DNA of 64,000 nt, from the NCBI GenBank assembly GCA_019694755.1, contig JAIBBI010000013.1:1-64000 (forward strand). The letters run 5' to 3'. The stretch is from Gemmataceae bacterium (GTDB lineage: Bacteria; Planctomycetota; Planctomycetia; Gemmatales; Gemmataceae). The position numbers and the translations under genes are program-made. A model generated the notes under the pieces. The model had not been told where the DNA came from and ran no database searches. It worked only from the letters and a program-made list of their open reading frames with translations. Each line of letters starts with the position of its first letter. Within the stretch, counting starts at the first letter, position 1. Positions 44,209-52,998 of the stretch are shown here, in pieces.

Positions 44209-46002
44209 ATGGTCAACAGAAATCTGATGCGTCAGCTCGAAGTAGCTGACAACGAAATCGATTCGGCATTCGAGGGGTTTGAGGCCGGGCACGACTGGCT
44301 GCCGCCCGAAGAGCAGCACTTCGAATCGAACAAAATCGTCCGGGGCCGGGTGCTCAGCGTCGTCGGCGAGGAACTCCTCATCGACGTCGGATACAAGTCC
44401 GAAGGCCACGTCCGCGTGGAAGAGTTCCGCGACGAGACCACCGGCGAACTGGTCCTGCCCAAAGTCGGCGACGAGATCGAGGTCCTCCTCGAGACGGTCG
44501 AAAACGAGCAGGGCGTGGTCAACCTGTCCTACCGCAAGGCCAAGCGGCAGAAGGAATGGGAAGGCATCCTCGCCAAGCACAAGGAAGGCGACGTGGTCAA
44601 GGGCCTCGTCGGCCGGAAGATCAAGGGCGGCCTGCTCGTCAACATCGGCGTCAACGTGTTTCTGCCGGCAAGTCAGGTCGATATCCGCCGTCCGCCCGAT
44701 ATCGGCGACTACATCGGTCGCGAGATCGAGTGCAAGATTCTCAAGATCGACGAAGTCCGCCGCAACATCGTCGTCAGCCGGCGCAAGATGATCGAAGACC
44801 AGCGGGCCGAACTCAAGGCCAAGCTGCTCGCCGACATCCAGCCAGGCCAGGTCCGCAAGGGCACGGTCAAGAACATCGCCGACTTCGGCGCGTTCGTCGA
44901 CCTCGGCGGCATTGACGGCCTGCTGCACATCACCGACATGTCGTGGGGCCGGGTCACCAACCCGCACGACATGGTGAAGATCGACCAGGAGCTGGAAGTC
45001 TTCATCATCCAGGTCGACCGCGAAAAGGAAAAGATCGCCCTCGGCCTGAAGCAGAAGAGCGCTTCGCCCTGGGCGAACGTGGAAGCCAAGTACCCGGTGA
45101 ACAGCAAGCACACCGGCGAAGTCGTGAACATTATGAGCTACGGGGCCTTCGTGAAGCTCGAGCCGGGCATCGAGGGTCTGGTCCACATCAGCGAAATGAG
45201 CTGGACCAAGCGGATCAACCACCCGTCCGAGATCGTGCAGATCGGCGAGCAGATCGAAGTGCAGGTCCTGAACATCAACCGGGACAAGCAGGAAATCTCG
45301 CTGGGCATGAAGCAGGTCCAGCCGAATCCGTGGGACCAAGTCGCCGGCCGCTACCCGCCGGGCACCAAGGTCGGCGGCATCGTCCGCAATCTGACCAACT
45401 ACGGCGCGTTCATCGAGATCGAGGAAGGCATCGACGGCCTGCTGCACGTCAGCGACATGAGCTGGGTGCGGAAGGTCAGCCACCCGAGCGAAGTGGTCCA
45501 GAAGGGCCAGCGCGTCGAGTGCGTGGTGCTGAACGTCGACCAGGAACGCAAGCGCGTCGCGCTCGGCCTCAAGCAGATGGCGACCGACCCGTGGGAAGGC
45601 GACATCCCCGGCCGCTACCACCCGGGCGACGTCAAGACCGGCAAGGTGACGAAGGTCACCAACTTCGGCGTGTTCATCGAACTGGAACAAGGCCTCGAAG
45701 GCCTGCTCCACGTCTCGGAACTTTCCGAAGGCAAGGTCGACAGCGTCGAGGAGATGGTCAAGGTCGGCGACGAACTGGAGGTCAAGGTCCTCCGAGTCGA
45801 CTCCAAGGACCGGAAGATCGGCCTGTCGCGCAAGAACCTGCACGGCGGCGTGACCGAGGAAGAACTGGCCGCGCTCGACGCCCGGCCGCAGCCGCCGGTC
45901 GAAGAAGAACCTCAGGAGCCGGGCGAACCGAAGGGTCCTTCGAAGACGCTCCGCGGCGGAACCGGTGCGGCCGGCCCGCACATCCAGATGCCGGGAAGCT
46001 GA
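44209..46002 (+). CDS. rpsA: 30S ribosomal protein S1
   Basis: This 597-residue protein carries six S1 RNA-binding domains, beginning with NKIVRGRVLSVVGEELLIDV and followed by GDVVKGLVGRKIKGGLLVN, QVRKGTVKNIADFGAFVDLG, KHTGEVVNIMSYGAFVKLEP, GTKVGGIVRNLTNYGAFIEIE and GDVKTGKVTKVTNFGVFIELE. The two N-terminal domains bind the ribosome and the remainder hold mRNA, as known for S1. The acidic and Pro-rich C-terminal tail (EEEPQEPGEPKGP) is ordinary. The start is ATG at 44209 (MVNRNLMRQLE). An in-frame extension back to 44080 is open but carries no S1-like sequence and has no good start. The 100-base leader after the upstream terminator should contain its promoter. A strong terminator follows. Confidence 0.97.
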   Translation: MVNRNLMRQLEVADNEIDSAFEGFEAGHDWLPPEEQHFESNKIVRGRVLSVVGEELLIDVGYKSEGHVRVEEFRDETTGELVLPKVGDEIEVLLETVENEQGVVNLSYRKAKRQKEWEGILAKHKEGDVVKGLVGRKIKGGLLVNIGVNVFLPASQVDIRRPPDIGDYIGREIECKILKIDEVRRNIVVSRRKMIEDQRAELKAKLLADIQPGQVRKGTVKNIADFGAFVDLGGIDGLLHITDMSWGRVTNPHDMVKIDQELEVFIIQVDREKEKIALGLKQKSASPWANVEAKYPVNSKHTGEVVNIMSYGAFVKLEPGIEGLVHISEMSWTKRINHPSEIVQIGEQIEVQVLNINRDKQEISLGMKQVQPNPWDQVAGRYPPGTKVGGIVRNLTNYGAFIEIEEGIDGLLHVSDMSWVRKVSHPSEVVQKGQRVECVVLNVDQERKRVALGLKQMATDPWEGDIPGRYHPGDVKTGKVTKVTNFGVFIELEQGLEGLLHVSELSEGKVDSVEEMVKVGDELEVKVLRVDSKDRKIGLSRKNLHGGVTEEELAALDARPQPPVEEEPQEPGEPKGPSKTLRGGTGAAGPHIQMPGS

Positions 46003-46028
46003 CCGGGATCATTATTTGAAAACAACAA

Positions 46029-46066
46029 GGCCCGGGTCGGCACCAGCCGACCCGGGCCTTTCGTTT
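46029..46066 (+). terminator. Strong intrinsic terminator of rpsA, probably bidirectional
   Basis: A perfect 12-pair stem, GGCCCGGGTCGG with CCGACCCGGGCC, encloses a six-base loop and is followed by TTTCGTTT. On the opposite strand the hairpin is followed by TTGTTGTTTT, so it can also stop the convergent P450 gene, which ends 14 bases away. Confidence 0.92.
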
Positions 46067-46079
46067 ACGTGTCCCGGGG

Positions 46080-47447
46080 TTATGCCGCCCGCCGGATCGG
46101 CTGAACCTCGGCCCGGGATTCGACCAGCACCCGGAGGCCGCCCTTGGGCCGCAGGACGACTTCCATTTCGTGCTCGGGAGTCGGCTGGGCCAGCGTTACC
46201 CTGTACTTCTGCAGCACGGTCGCGGCCATCAGGATGATCTGCATGGTGGCCAGGGCGTTGCCGATGCAGATGCGCGGCCCCCCGCCGAACGGGATGTAGG
46301 CGTAAGCGGGTATCTGCTCGATCCGCCCCGGGGCGAACCGCTCGGGATCGCAGACCTCAGGGTCAGGGAAGTTGCGGGCATCATGATGCACGACGTACGG
46401 GGCAATGAAGACCCAGCTCCCCTTGCTTATGGTGAAGCCGCCGATCTCCACATCCTCGATCGCCTCCCGGCCGAACAGAAACGCCGCCGCCGGGTACAGC
46501 CGCATGGATTCCTTAACCACCCGTTCCAGGTAGTGCAGTTTCGGAACGTCCGCAGCGGTCGGCGTCCGACCGCCCAGCACCGTCCCGATCTCGCGGAGGA
46601 CCCGCTCCTCGACGAGCGGGTTCTGCATCAGCGTCAGCCAGAACCATGCGAGGGCTGCGGAGGTGGTGTCGTGCCCGGCCACGAATAGAGTCGCCGCCTC
46701 GTCCCGGATCTCCGCGTCGCTGATGGGCACCGGCGCGGCCGACGCGGCCGTGAGCATCTGTGCCAGCATGTCGTTTCGCGGCACGTCGGATGTCCGTCGC
46801 TCGCGGATCTGGCTCCAGATCAGATCGTTGACGACCTGAACGGCCCGCTTCTGTCGGATCTTGCCCGGTAACGGCAGCCAGTCGGGTAGATGCACCGAGC
46901 CACTGACTTCCTTTTGCATCTCCGTGCGGAAACTATGCACGGCATCGCGAAGGCGGGCCGCATCGTCCGACAGGTCGACATCGAAGACGATCTTGGCGAT
47001 GATCTCGAGGGCCAATTCGTTCATCTCGTCGGCGATGTTGATCGGCTCGCCGGCCGTCCATCGCTCCATGCGTCGCTGCGTGTACTCGACCACGACGTTG
47101 CCGTGTCCGCCGAAGTGCCGGCCGTGAAAGCTCCCCTGGACCACCGGCCGGTGCCGGCTCCAGGTTGTCCCCTCGGACACGACGAGCCCCTCACCCTCGA
47201 TCTTGCGGAGCGATCGCATCTGCCGGCCGAGCTTGCGGAAGCTCTTCACCTTGGTCGCGAGTACGTCCCGGATCAACTCCGGGCGGTTGACGAAGTACAG
47301 CCGGACCCAGCCCAAACGCACGAATGTGAAGTCGCCGTACTTCTCTGCCACGTCTACGGCAAAGGCAAGCGGGTCGGCCCGGAACGGCTTGTAGAAGCTG
47401 ATGCCGAGCCGGCCGTCGCGCGGACCCGGAGGGTATTTGGCCTGCAT
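46080..47447 (-). CDS. Cytochrome P450
   Basis: A 455-residue haem monooxygenase. It has the I-helix oxygen-binding motif AGHDTTSAAL, the K-helix ExxR as VVKESMRLYP, the meander region FPDPEVCDPERFAPGR and the haem-ligand loop FGGGPRICIGNA with the cysteine thiolate. No TM anchor is present at the N-terminus, so it is a soluble bacterial P450 resembling CYP4/CYP102-like fatty-acid or lipid hydroxylases. The substrate and redox partner are unknown; no ferredoxin or reductase gene is adjacent. I chose the ATG at 47447 (MQAKYPPGPRDG) because GGGGACAGGGAC precedes it; an in-frame extension to 47552 does not look like P450 sequence. Confidence 0.95.
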   Translation of the reverse strand: MQAKYPPGPRDGRLGISFYKPFRADPLAFAVDVAEKYGDFTFVRLGWVRLYFVNRPELIRDVLATKVKSFRKLGRQMRSLRKIEGEGLVVSEGTTWSRHRPVVQGSFHGRHFGGHGNVVVEYTQRRMERWTAGEPINIADEMNELALEIIAKIVFDVDLSDDAARLRDAVHSFRTEMQKEVSGSVHLPDWLPLPGKIRQKRAVQVVNDLIWSQIRERRTSDVPRNDMLAQMLTAASAAPVPISDAEIRDEAATLFVAGHDTTSAALAWFWLTLMQNPLVEERVLREIGTVLGGRTPTAADVPKLHYLERVVKESMRLYPAAAFLFGREAIEDVEIGGFTISKGSWVFIAPYVVHHDARNFPDPEVCDPERFAPGRIEQIPAYAYIPFGGGPRICIGNALATMQIILMAATVLQKYRVTLAQPTPEHEMEVVLRPKGGLRVLVESRAEVQPIRRAA

Positions 47448-47742
47448 GTCCCTGTCCCCGCAATGCGAAAAGTCCCGGGACGTATAACGCGGGTCGGCCT
47501 TGAGGCAAAGTCCATGTTTTTGCCGAGCGCGGGGTGTAGAATCCGAAATCACCCGAACTTCGCTTCAGGCTGAAGGTCGGACACAATCCGGACCGCGTGA
47601 ATCCTCATCGACTTGCGCAGGGTTAAGCGGGCCGACCCGCGTCCGGCCCGGCGTAGAACTTCAGTCGCCCCAGCCCCCTATCCGACTCAAATTCTCTGTG
47701 TCACCGACTTCCACTGTCGGCCGGTCTTTCGGAGCGAGACTC

Positions 47743-48519
47743 ATGAGGCGTGTCGCCTTTTCGCTGAATGCTGCCCTGGCCCTGGCGACGATCGCCTGCT
47801 CCACGTACCGCGGTCAGGCCGTCGACCCGATCTTCAGCAAGTACGGTACCGGCACTCTGCTCCATCCGATTCAGGAGCCCGACATCGTCGCATCCGACTG
47901 CCCGGCGACGAAGGCGGCCAAGGAGCACATTCACATTTTCGCCGTCAACGGGCTGAACCCGATGTGCCTGGGCAACTTCAACGGCCTGTGCGAGTATCTG
48001 AAGCGCCAGGGTTATACCAACACATACTTCGGCCAATTGTACACCTGCGCCAACTTCGCCGACCGTGCCCGCCAGGTCCGGCAGGCCGACCCGGAAGCGA
48101 AGATCGTGCTCATCGGGTTCAGCCTCGGCGCGAACAGCGTCCGGACCATCGCCAATGACCTCGCGAAAGACGGGACCTCGGTCGACCTGCTGGTGTATAT
48201 GGTGGGCGACTACGTTTACAACAAGCCGGCCAGCCGACCGGACAATGTCCGCCGGATTCTGAATATCCGGGCCCAGGGCATTGTGCTGACAGGAGGCGAC
48301 CTGATGTTCAACGGCGAAGACATCGACGGCGCCCGCAACCACCGACTCAACGTCCGTCACATTCTGGTTCCGAGCCGCCGGGAAACCCTGGAACTGCTGA
48401 CCAACGAACTGGCCGGCGTTGTCGCCGAGACGAAGCCTGCCGCGGCAACCGCGGTGCCGGTGAAGGAACTGCCCCCCACCGTCACGCAGCGCGGGACCTC
48501 GCCGTACAACAGCCGGTAA
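47743..48519 (+). CDS. Secreted alpha/beta-hydrolase-like protein
   Basis: A protein of 258 residues, exported by an N-terminal signal of about 25 residues (MRRVAFSLNAALALATIACS); the Cys context is not a perfect lipobox. The body follows the alpha/beta-hydrolase plan: a first strand ending in IHIFAVNGLNP, a long alpha segment, then KIVLIGFSLGANSVRTIAND, where Ser in GFSLGAN is the nucleophile-elbow residue. The acid and His of a triad cannot be assigned with certainty (GDYVYNK and NHRLNVRH are candidates). Start ATG at 47743 with GGAG 9 bases before. It is convergent with the kinase-like gene. The substrate is unknown. Confidence 0.78.
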   Translation: MRRVAFSLNAALALATIACSTYRGQAVDPIFSKYGTGTLLHPIQEPDIVASDCPATKAAKEHIHIFAVNGLNPMCLGNFNGLCEYLKRQGYTNTYFGQLYTCANFADRARQVRQADPEAKIVLIGFSLGANSVRTIANDLAKDGTSVDLLVYMVGDYVYNKPASRPDNVRRILNIRAQGIVLTGGDLMFNGEDIDGARNHRLNVRHILVPSRRETLELLTNELAGVVAETKPAAATAVPVKELPPTVTQRGTSPYNSR

Positions 48520-48645
48520 GATCAGGTCAACAAGTTACAACAGCATTCAGCACGTCGAGAGTTGCGAAGCAGGGCAATCCAAATTGACCTCTTCGCAAAT
48601 CTCAACGTGCCGTGGTTTCGATGTCTGACAGCCTGCAGAGGACAT

Positions 48646-49860
48646 TTACACGATGTGCAGGTGACGAAGTTTCTTATCCGCGTACTCGACCGACCTTTTA
48701 ATGGCAGTTTGATCATCCAGACCCGCCCGACGGTGCTTGTAGTACAATCGACGGATCTTGAACGTCGTCCAGTCGTAGTTCGCGCCGCCACCGTACTTGC
48801 CGAGCAGGAATCGAAACTTGACTTTGGTCGCCAGCCAACTGATACGGAATCGGCCGAACAGAATACTGTCTACTTCGCGCATGCCCAGTTCGACACCGTC
48901 GAAAAACGCCTGCCGGCCTTTTTCCCAGGTCGATTCGGATGGAGTGGGGATCTTGCACTGAAGAAGCCGGGCCTCAATGCCGACCCGGAACTCGCGCTTC
49001 CACCACGCTGCCGGATCGAACAGGTTTTCCATGGCAAACGACGGCGCGAGGACGGGCGTGGTTGCACTTGTCAGTTGTTGGGCCGTGGGAGCCATGCCGC
49101 CGGTGTTCCTTCCGACGATTGCGTTTGTCACGAACCCCTTGGGTGATAGGTCGCGACCGGACTTCCCGGAATCGCTGTAATCCTCGGGAAACGCCGTCCC
49201 GAGTCCCTTTTCCGCGCCTCGACACGCGGCAGTGTATTCCTGCAGAATGGTCTCCGAGTCGATGGCGACCATTTGCCGGTTACTGTTGAACAGGATGTTT
49301 CCGGAGTTCAAATTGCTCAGTCGATCACCGTTGCCGATCATCGCGTCGGCGACGAACAGCCTGCCGAGATTCGCCATGAGCTTTTCGTCCTGCAGCATTT
49401 CCTCCATGCCGCCGCTTTCCCTCTCCCGGTCGCCGAATTCCGTAATCGCGGCCTGTGTCTCCATGATCAGGAAGTACTTGGCAGTGTTGTAATAAGGGAA
49501 CACCTTCTGCCAGCGGTCGCGTCGCCCCTGATCGCCTTTTTTCATCTGCTCGCGGATCACGTTAACCAGCGCCGAGCCGGGCTCGCTCATCCGTTCGATC
49601 GGGCGAGTGTGGGGCGTCAGCAGCCCGCCGATCTTTTTGAGCATCGATTCGGCGAATTTGGTGCTCGCCGCAGTATCCTGAGTCGGCTTGATGACGAAGT
49701 CTGCCGCGCTCGGGCTGGAATACAGGGATTTGTTGCCGTACGTGGAATCCATCTTCATGTAGGCGAACAGGACTCCGACCGCCCCGCCGCCGGAGGGGAT
49801 GAGTCCTTTGACGTTCCACCAGTCCTTTCCCTTCCACTTTGCCACGTCACTCGTTTTCAT
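48646..49860 (-). CDS. Predicted atypical kinase-like protein (PI4K/actin-fragmin/HipA-type catalytic motifs)
   Basis: A cytoplasmic protein of 404 residues that I cannot place in a named family. Three motifs in the right order resemble the atypical kinase superfamily. A strand ends in ADFVIKPTQD at about residues 53-62, whose Lys could bind ATP. A catalytic-loop-like IGNGDRLSNLNSGNILF occupies about 175-191, with Asp as base and Asn as metal ligand. A metal-binding Asp sits in MVAIDSETIL about ten residues later. The order VIKP...GNxDR...N...IDSE is the pattern of actin-fragmin kinase, PI3/4-kinases and HipA. A Gly-rich SGGGAVGVLF stretch lies near residues 23-32. Kinase activity is an inference. 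It starts 146 bases from, and diverges from, a sigma factor/Ser-Thr kinase pair. Confidence 0.55.
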   Translation of the reverse strand: MKTSDVAKWKGKDWWNVKGLIPSGGGAVGVLFAYMKMDSTYGNKSLYSSPSAADFVIKPTQDTAASTKFAESMLKKIGGLLTPHTRPIERMSEPGSALVNVIREQMKKGDQGRRDRWQKVFPYYNTAKYFLIMETQAAITEFGDRERESGGMEEMLQDEKLMANLGRLFVADAMIGNGDRLSNLNSGNILFNSNRQMVAIDSETILQEYTAACRGAEKGLGTAFPEDYSDSGKSGRDLSPKGFVTNAIVGRNTGGMAPTAQQLTSATTPVLAPSFAMENLFDPAAWWKREFRVGIEARLLQCKIPTPSESTWEKGRQAFFDGVELGMREVDSILFGRFRISWLATKVKFRFLLGKYGGGANYDWTTFKIRRLYYKHRRAGLDDQTAIKRSVEYADKKLRHLHIV

Positions 49861-50005
49861 GATTGTTCTCCCACCCGGTCAATCGTTGCGTGATATCCTC
49901 GACAGGAGGAGACTCCCGTTGGCCCGGCGAACCCGACACGGTTCGGAAAAAAAACTGGTAAAATCTTCTGGAACATGAGAAACACCGGGGATTTCGCGAC
50001 GGATC

Positions 50006-50590
50006 ATGGGTAGCGACAAGACCGTCTCTGATTGGATTGGTGGAGCGCGGGCCGGCGACGATGAATCCGTCCGCCGGCTCTGGGAGCGGTATTTTCACCG
50101 GCTGGCCGGGTTGGCCCGCAAGCAACTGGAAGACCTGCCTCGCCTGCCCGCCGACGGAGAAGACGTCGCCCTCAGCGCATTTCACAGTCTTTGCCGTGGC
50201 ATGGAGAACGGGCGATTCGGTGACCTCACCGACCGAGACGGCCTTTGGCGTTTGCTGGTGACAATCACTTCCAACAAAGCTCGGCGTTTGAAGCGCGACG
50301 AATGCCGACTGAAACGGGGAGGCGGGCGAGCCACCCCTGAATTGGCAGCGCTCGACCAGCTACCGCATTGTGACCCCACACCCGCAGACGCCGCTGAGGT
50401 CGCCGACGAGTGCCGGCGACTGCTGACGCTTCTCGACAGTGATGAATTGCGTTCGATCGCGCTGGCCAGATTGGACGGTTCGACAGTCGAGGAGATTGCG
50501 GCCCAACTCAAGAAAACGCCCCGGACCATCGAGCGAAAGCTTCGGCTGATTCGCGCCGCATGGAGCGAATCCGGGGACCGGTCGGAATGA
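50006..50590 (+). CDS. ECF-like sigma factor, kinase-paired
   Basis: A sigma factor of 194 residues. Region 2 runs from WIGGARAGDDESVRRLWERYFHRL through DVALSAFHSLCRGME and LWRLLVTITSNKARR. Region 4 is LLDSDELRSIALARLDGSTVEEIAAQLKKTPRTIERKLRLIR, with a good helix-turn-helix. It is of the same general type as the sigma factor at 40956 but clearly a different paralogue. The stop codon is embedded in an ATGATGA with the kinase start, so the two are translationally coupled. The 145-base divergent region upstream, shared with the atypical kinase-like gene, holds an A-rich stretch near 49947-49953 but no promoter I can name. Confidence 0.88.
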   Translation: MGSDKTVSDWIGGARAGDDESVRRLWERYFHRLAGLARKQLEDLPRLPADGEDVALSAFHSLCRGMENGRFGDLTDRDGLWRLLVTITSNKARRLKRDECRLKRGGGRATPELAALDQLPHCDPTPADAAEVADECRRLLTLLDSDELRSIALARLDGSTVEEIAAQLKKTPRTIERKLRLIRAAWSESGDRSE

Positions 50591-52983
50591 TGAAGCAATC
50601 TGCCAATGACACAGCGTCCTATTCGGCCCAGCGGCAGATCGATGCGGTGTGTGACGCGTTCGAGGCTGCGTGGGCCAATGTGCCGCGCCCGAAAATCGAG
50701 GATTTTCTCGACAGCTTTTCCGCCCAGCATCGGCCCGCGGCTCTCCGTGAACTCGTCGTCCTCGACATCTATTTGCGCGGCCAACAAGGTGAGACCGTCA
50801 CGTTCGCCGAGTATGTGTCTCGTTTTCCCGATCTTCCCTCTGCATCATTTACCTCCCTGCTGGCCGATGAACGGCCAACAATTCCGGGATTCGAAATCGA
50901 GCGCGAACTGGGCCGCGGTGGGATGGGGATCGTCTACCTCGCGCGGCAACTCACACTGGATCGACTCGTGGCCATCAAGATGGTCATCGACGGCGCGCTG
51001 ACCAGCCCGGAACGCAGGTTGCGATTCCTGTTCGAGGCGGAACTGGCGGCCCGCGTCCGACACCCGAATGTCGTTGCCATCCACGATGTCGCAGCCCATG
51101 CCGGCCGGCCCTACCTGGTACTCGAGTATGTCGATGGCGGCTCACTCGCCGACCGTCTGGCGAACGGGCGACCGACGTACCGCGAAGCCGCAGCACTCGT
51201 TGCCACTCTGGCTGACGGGATTCACGCCGCCCATATCCAGGGCGTCATTCACCGTGATCTCAAACCTGGCAACATCCTGTTGACTCGCGAAGGGTCAAAC
51301 CCCAAGGTCACGGACTTCGGGCTGGCCCGAAACAGGCATCGAAGTTCGGATCTGACCCTGACCGGTCATGTCCTCGGTACGCCAGGCTACATGGCACCGG
51401 AACAGGCGGCCGGGGAGAAAAACGTCAGCCCGGCCGTGGATGTGTACTCCCTCGGCGCGATACTTTACGAATGTCTCACGGGGCGGCGGCCGTTTGTGGG
51501 AAAGACCACCGACGAGGTCATTTCCCGATTGTTGCACGACGCCCCCGTTCATCCGCGGTCGATCGTCGGTAATATCCCTCGCGATTTGGAAGTGGTTTGC
51601 CTGAAGTGCCTTGAGAAGGAGCCGGCCCGGCGGTACGCGACAGCAGGCGACCTGGCAGTCGACCTCCGAAATGTGCTGGCCGGGCGTCCGGTCACGGCCC
51701 GGCCGATCAGCATCCCCGAATCGGCGCTCCGCTGGTGCCGTCGCCGACCGGCAGTTGCCGGGATGCTCATCATGTCGTTGATCGGGGTAGTCGCAGCGAC
51801 ATTCGGCATGGCGTATCACACACGCCAGCTTAATCAAAGTCTCGTTTCCGAGACCGCCGCCCGCAATGCGGCGGCGGCGGCGGCAATCCAGTCACGCGAA
51901 CGGCTGGAACTCGCCCTCGACGGATACCGCAACATCGTTCAACAGTTTCGCGAACTCGGCCGCGATCCGGCGACCCGCCCCGCGCAGCAGAAACTGCTTG
52001 CGGTTGCGATCACAGGGCTGGAGAAGATTGCCGCCAGTTACGAAGGAAGAGAACCCGACTATCACCGGGCGGAAGCACACCGGCAGATTGCGGTCATCTA
52101 TTGGGACCTCGGGCGCAATCGGGAGTGTATCGAGCAGCACGAGAAATGCGCAGAGATTGCACGCTCGCTCCTGTCCCGGTCTCCGCGATCGGTGTCCTTT
52201 GGCATTCTGCTCGGCAACGCCCTCTTCGGCATGCTCGATCCGGCCATGCGCCTCGATCGCACCGACTTTGCAATTGCAACCGCAATTGAAGGTTGCAAGG
52301 TACTCAAGGACTGCTTTGAATTCAATCCCGATGACCTTGGTGTTTTGAACTGCCTGTGCCAGATCAACGCCAAACTCGCGCACATTTATACTTGGAAGCG
52401 AGACACCAGATCGGCCCGGGCCACACTCGAAACCGGTCTGCCCTGGGTGCGCGATCTGCAGTCCCGCAAGCCGGAAGATAATGACACACTGTTGATCCTG
52501 AACAACCATTACGATCAACTGGCGGCACTGGCCGACGCCGAAAAGGACTGGGAACGAGCGTACGCCATGACTTCGGAACAAGCAACGGTCGCTCGCGAAA
52601 TGTTGCGGCGTCAGCCCGACGATGCGGCATGCCGACGTCGGTTACTCGTGGCAATTGGCAATCTTGGAATCTACCTTTCCGAATTGAATCGCGACGCGGA
52701 AGCGTTTCCCAAGTACGTTGAGGCGGAAGCCCTCGCACGGTCAGTCGCCAACAGCGATGCTGGCAATACCTCCGTCCAGTGTGAATGGGCCATGTCTTTG
52801 AGTCAATTGGGCACGATCGAATTGAAAGCAGGCCTCAAAAGCGATGCGAAGAAGCACTTGATCCAGTCCCATGACATCCTGGTGCGACTGCGAGACGCCG
52901 GTCGACTGGCAGACCACCCTCAGGTATTGAGAGAGCTGTTACCCCAGGTAGAGCAAACGCTGGCAAAGCTGTCCCCGAACTGA
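50587..52983 (+). CDS. Ser/Thr protein kinase with TM helix and TPR-like region
   Basis: A membrane kinase of 798 residues. A helical N-terminal region (about residues 10-90) precedes the kinase domain (about 100-365): ELGRGGMGIVYLARQ, VAIKMVID, HRDLKPGNILL, VTDFGLARN, GTPGYMAPEQ and DVYSLGAILYECLTG. A TM helix follows at about 395-415 (AVAGMLIMSLIGVVAATFGM). The C-terminal half is helical with tetratricopeptide-like repeats (YHRAEAHRQIAVIYWDLGRN, AKKHLIQSHDILVRL). It is coupled to the sigma gene upstream. Start is the ATG at 50587, or the next codon, also ATG. Confidence 0.93.
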   Translation: MMKQSANDTASYSAQRQIDAVCDAFEAAWANVPRPKIEDFLDSFSAQHRPAALRELVVLDIYLRGQQGETVTFAEYVSRFPDLPSASFTSLLADERPTIPGFEIERELGRGGMGIVYLARQLTLDRLVAIKMVIDGALTSPERRLRFLFEAELAARVRHPNVVAIHDVAAHAGRPYLVLEYVDGGSLADRLANGRPTYREAAALVATLADGIHAAHIQGVIHRDLKPGNILLTREGSNPKVTDFGLARNRHRSSDLTLTGHVLGTPGYMAPEQAAGEKNVSPAVDVYSLGAILYECLTGRRPFVGKTTDEVISRLLHDAPVHPRSIVGNIPRDLEVVCLKCLEKEPARRYATAGDLAVDLRNVLAGRPVTARPISIPESALRWCRRRPAVAGMLIMSLIGVVAATFGMAYHTRQLNQSLVSETAARNAAAAAAIQSRERLELALDGYRNIVQQFRELGRDPATRPAQQKLLAVAITGLEKIAASYEGREPDYHRAEAHRQIAVIYWDLGRNRECIEQHEKCAEIARSLLSRSPRSVSFGILLGNALFGMLDPAMRLDRTDFAIATAIEGCKVLKDCFEFNPDDLGVLNCLCQINAKLAHIYTWKRDTRSARATLETGLPWVRDLQSRKPEDNDTLLILNNHYDQLAALADAEKDWERAYAMTSEQATVAREMLRRQPDDAACRRRLLVAIGNLGIYLSELNRDAEAFPKYVEAEALARSVANSDAGNTSVQCEWAMSLSQLGTIELKAGLKSDAKKHLIQSHDILVRLRDAGRLADHPQVLRELLPQVEQTLAKLSPN

Positions 52984-52998
52984 TCCGCGTGGCGAATG

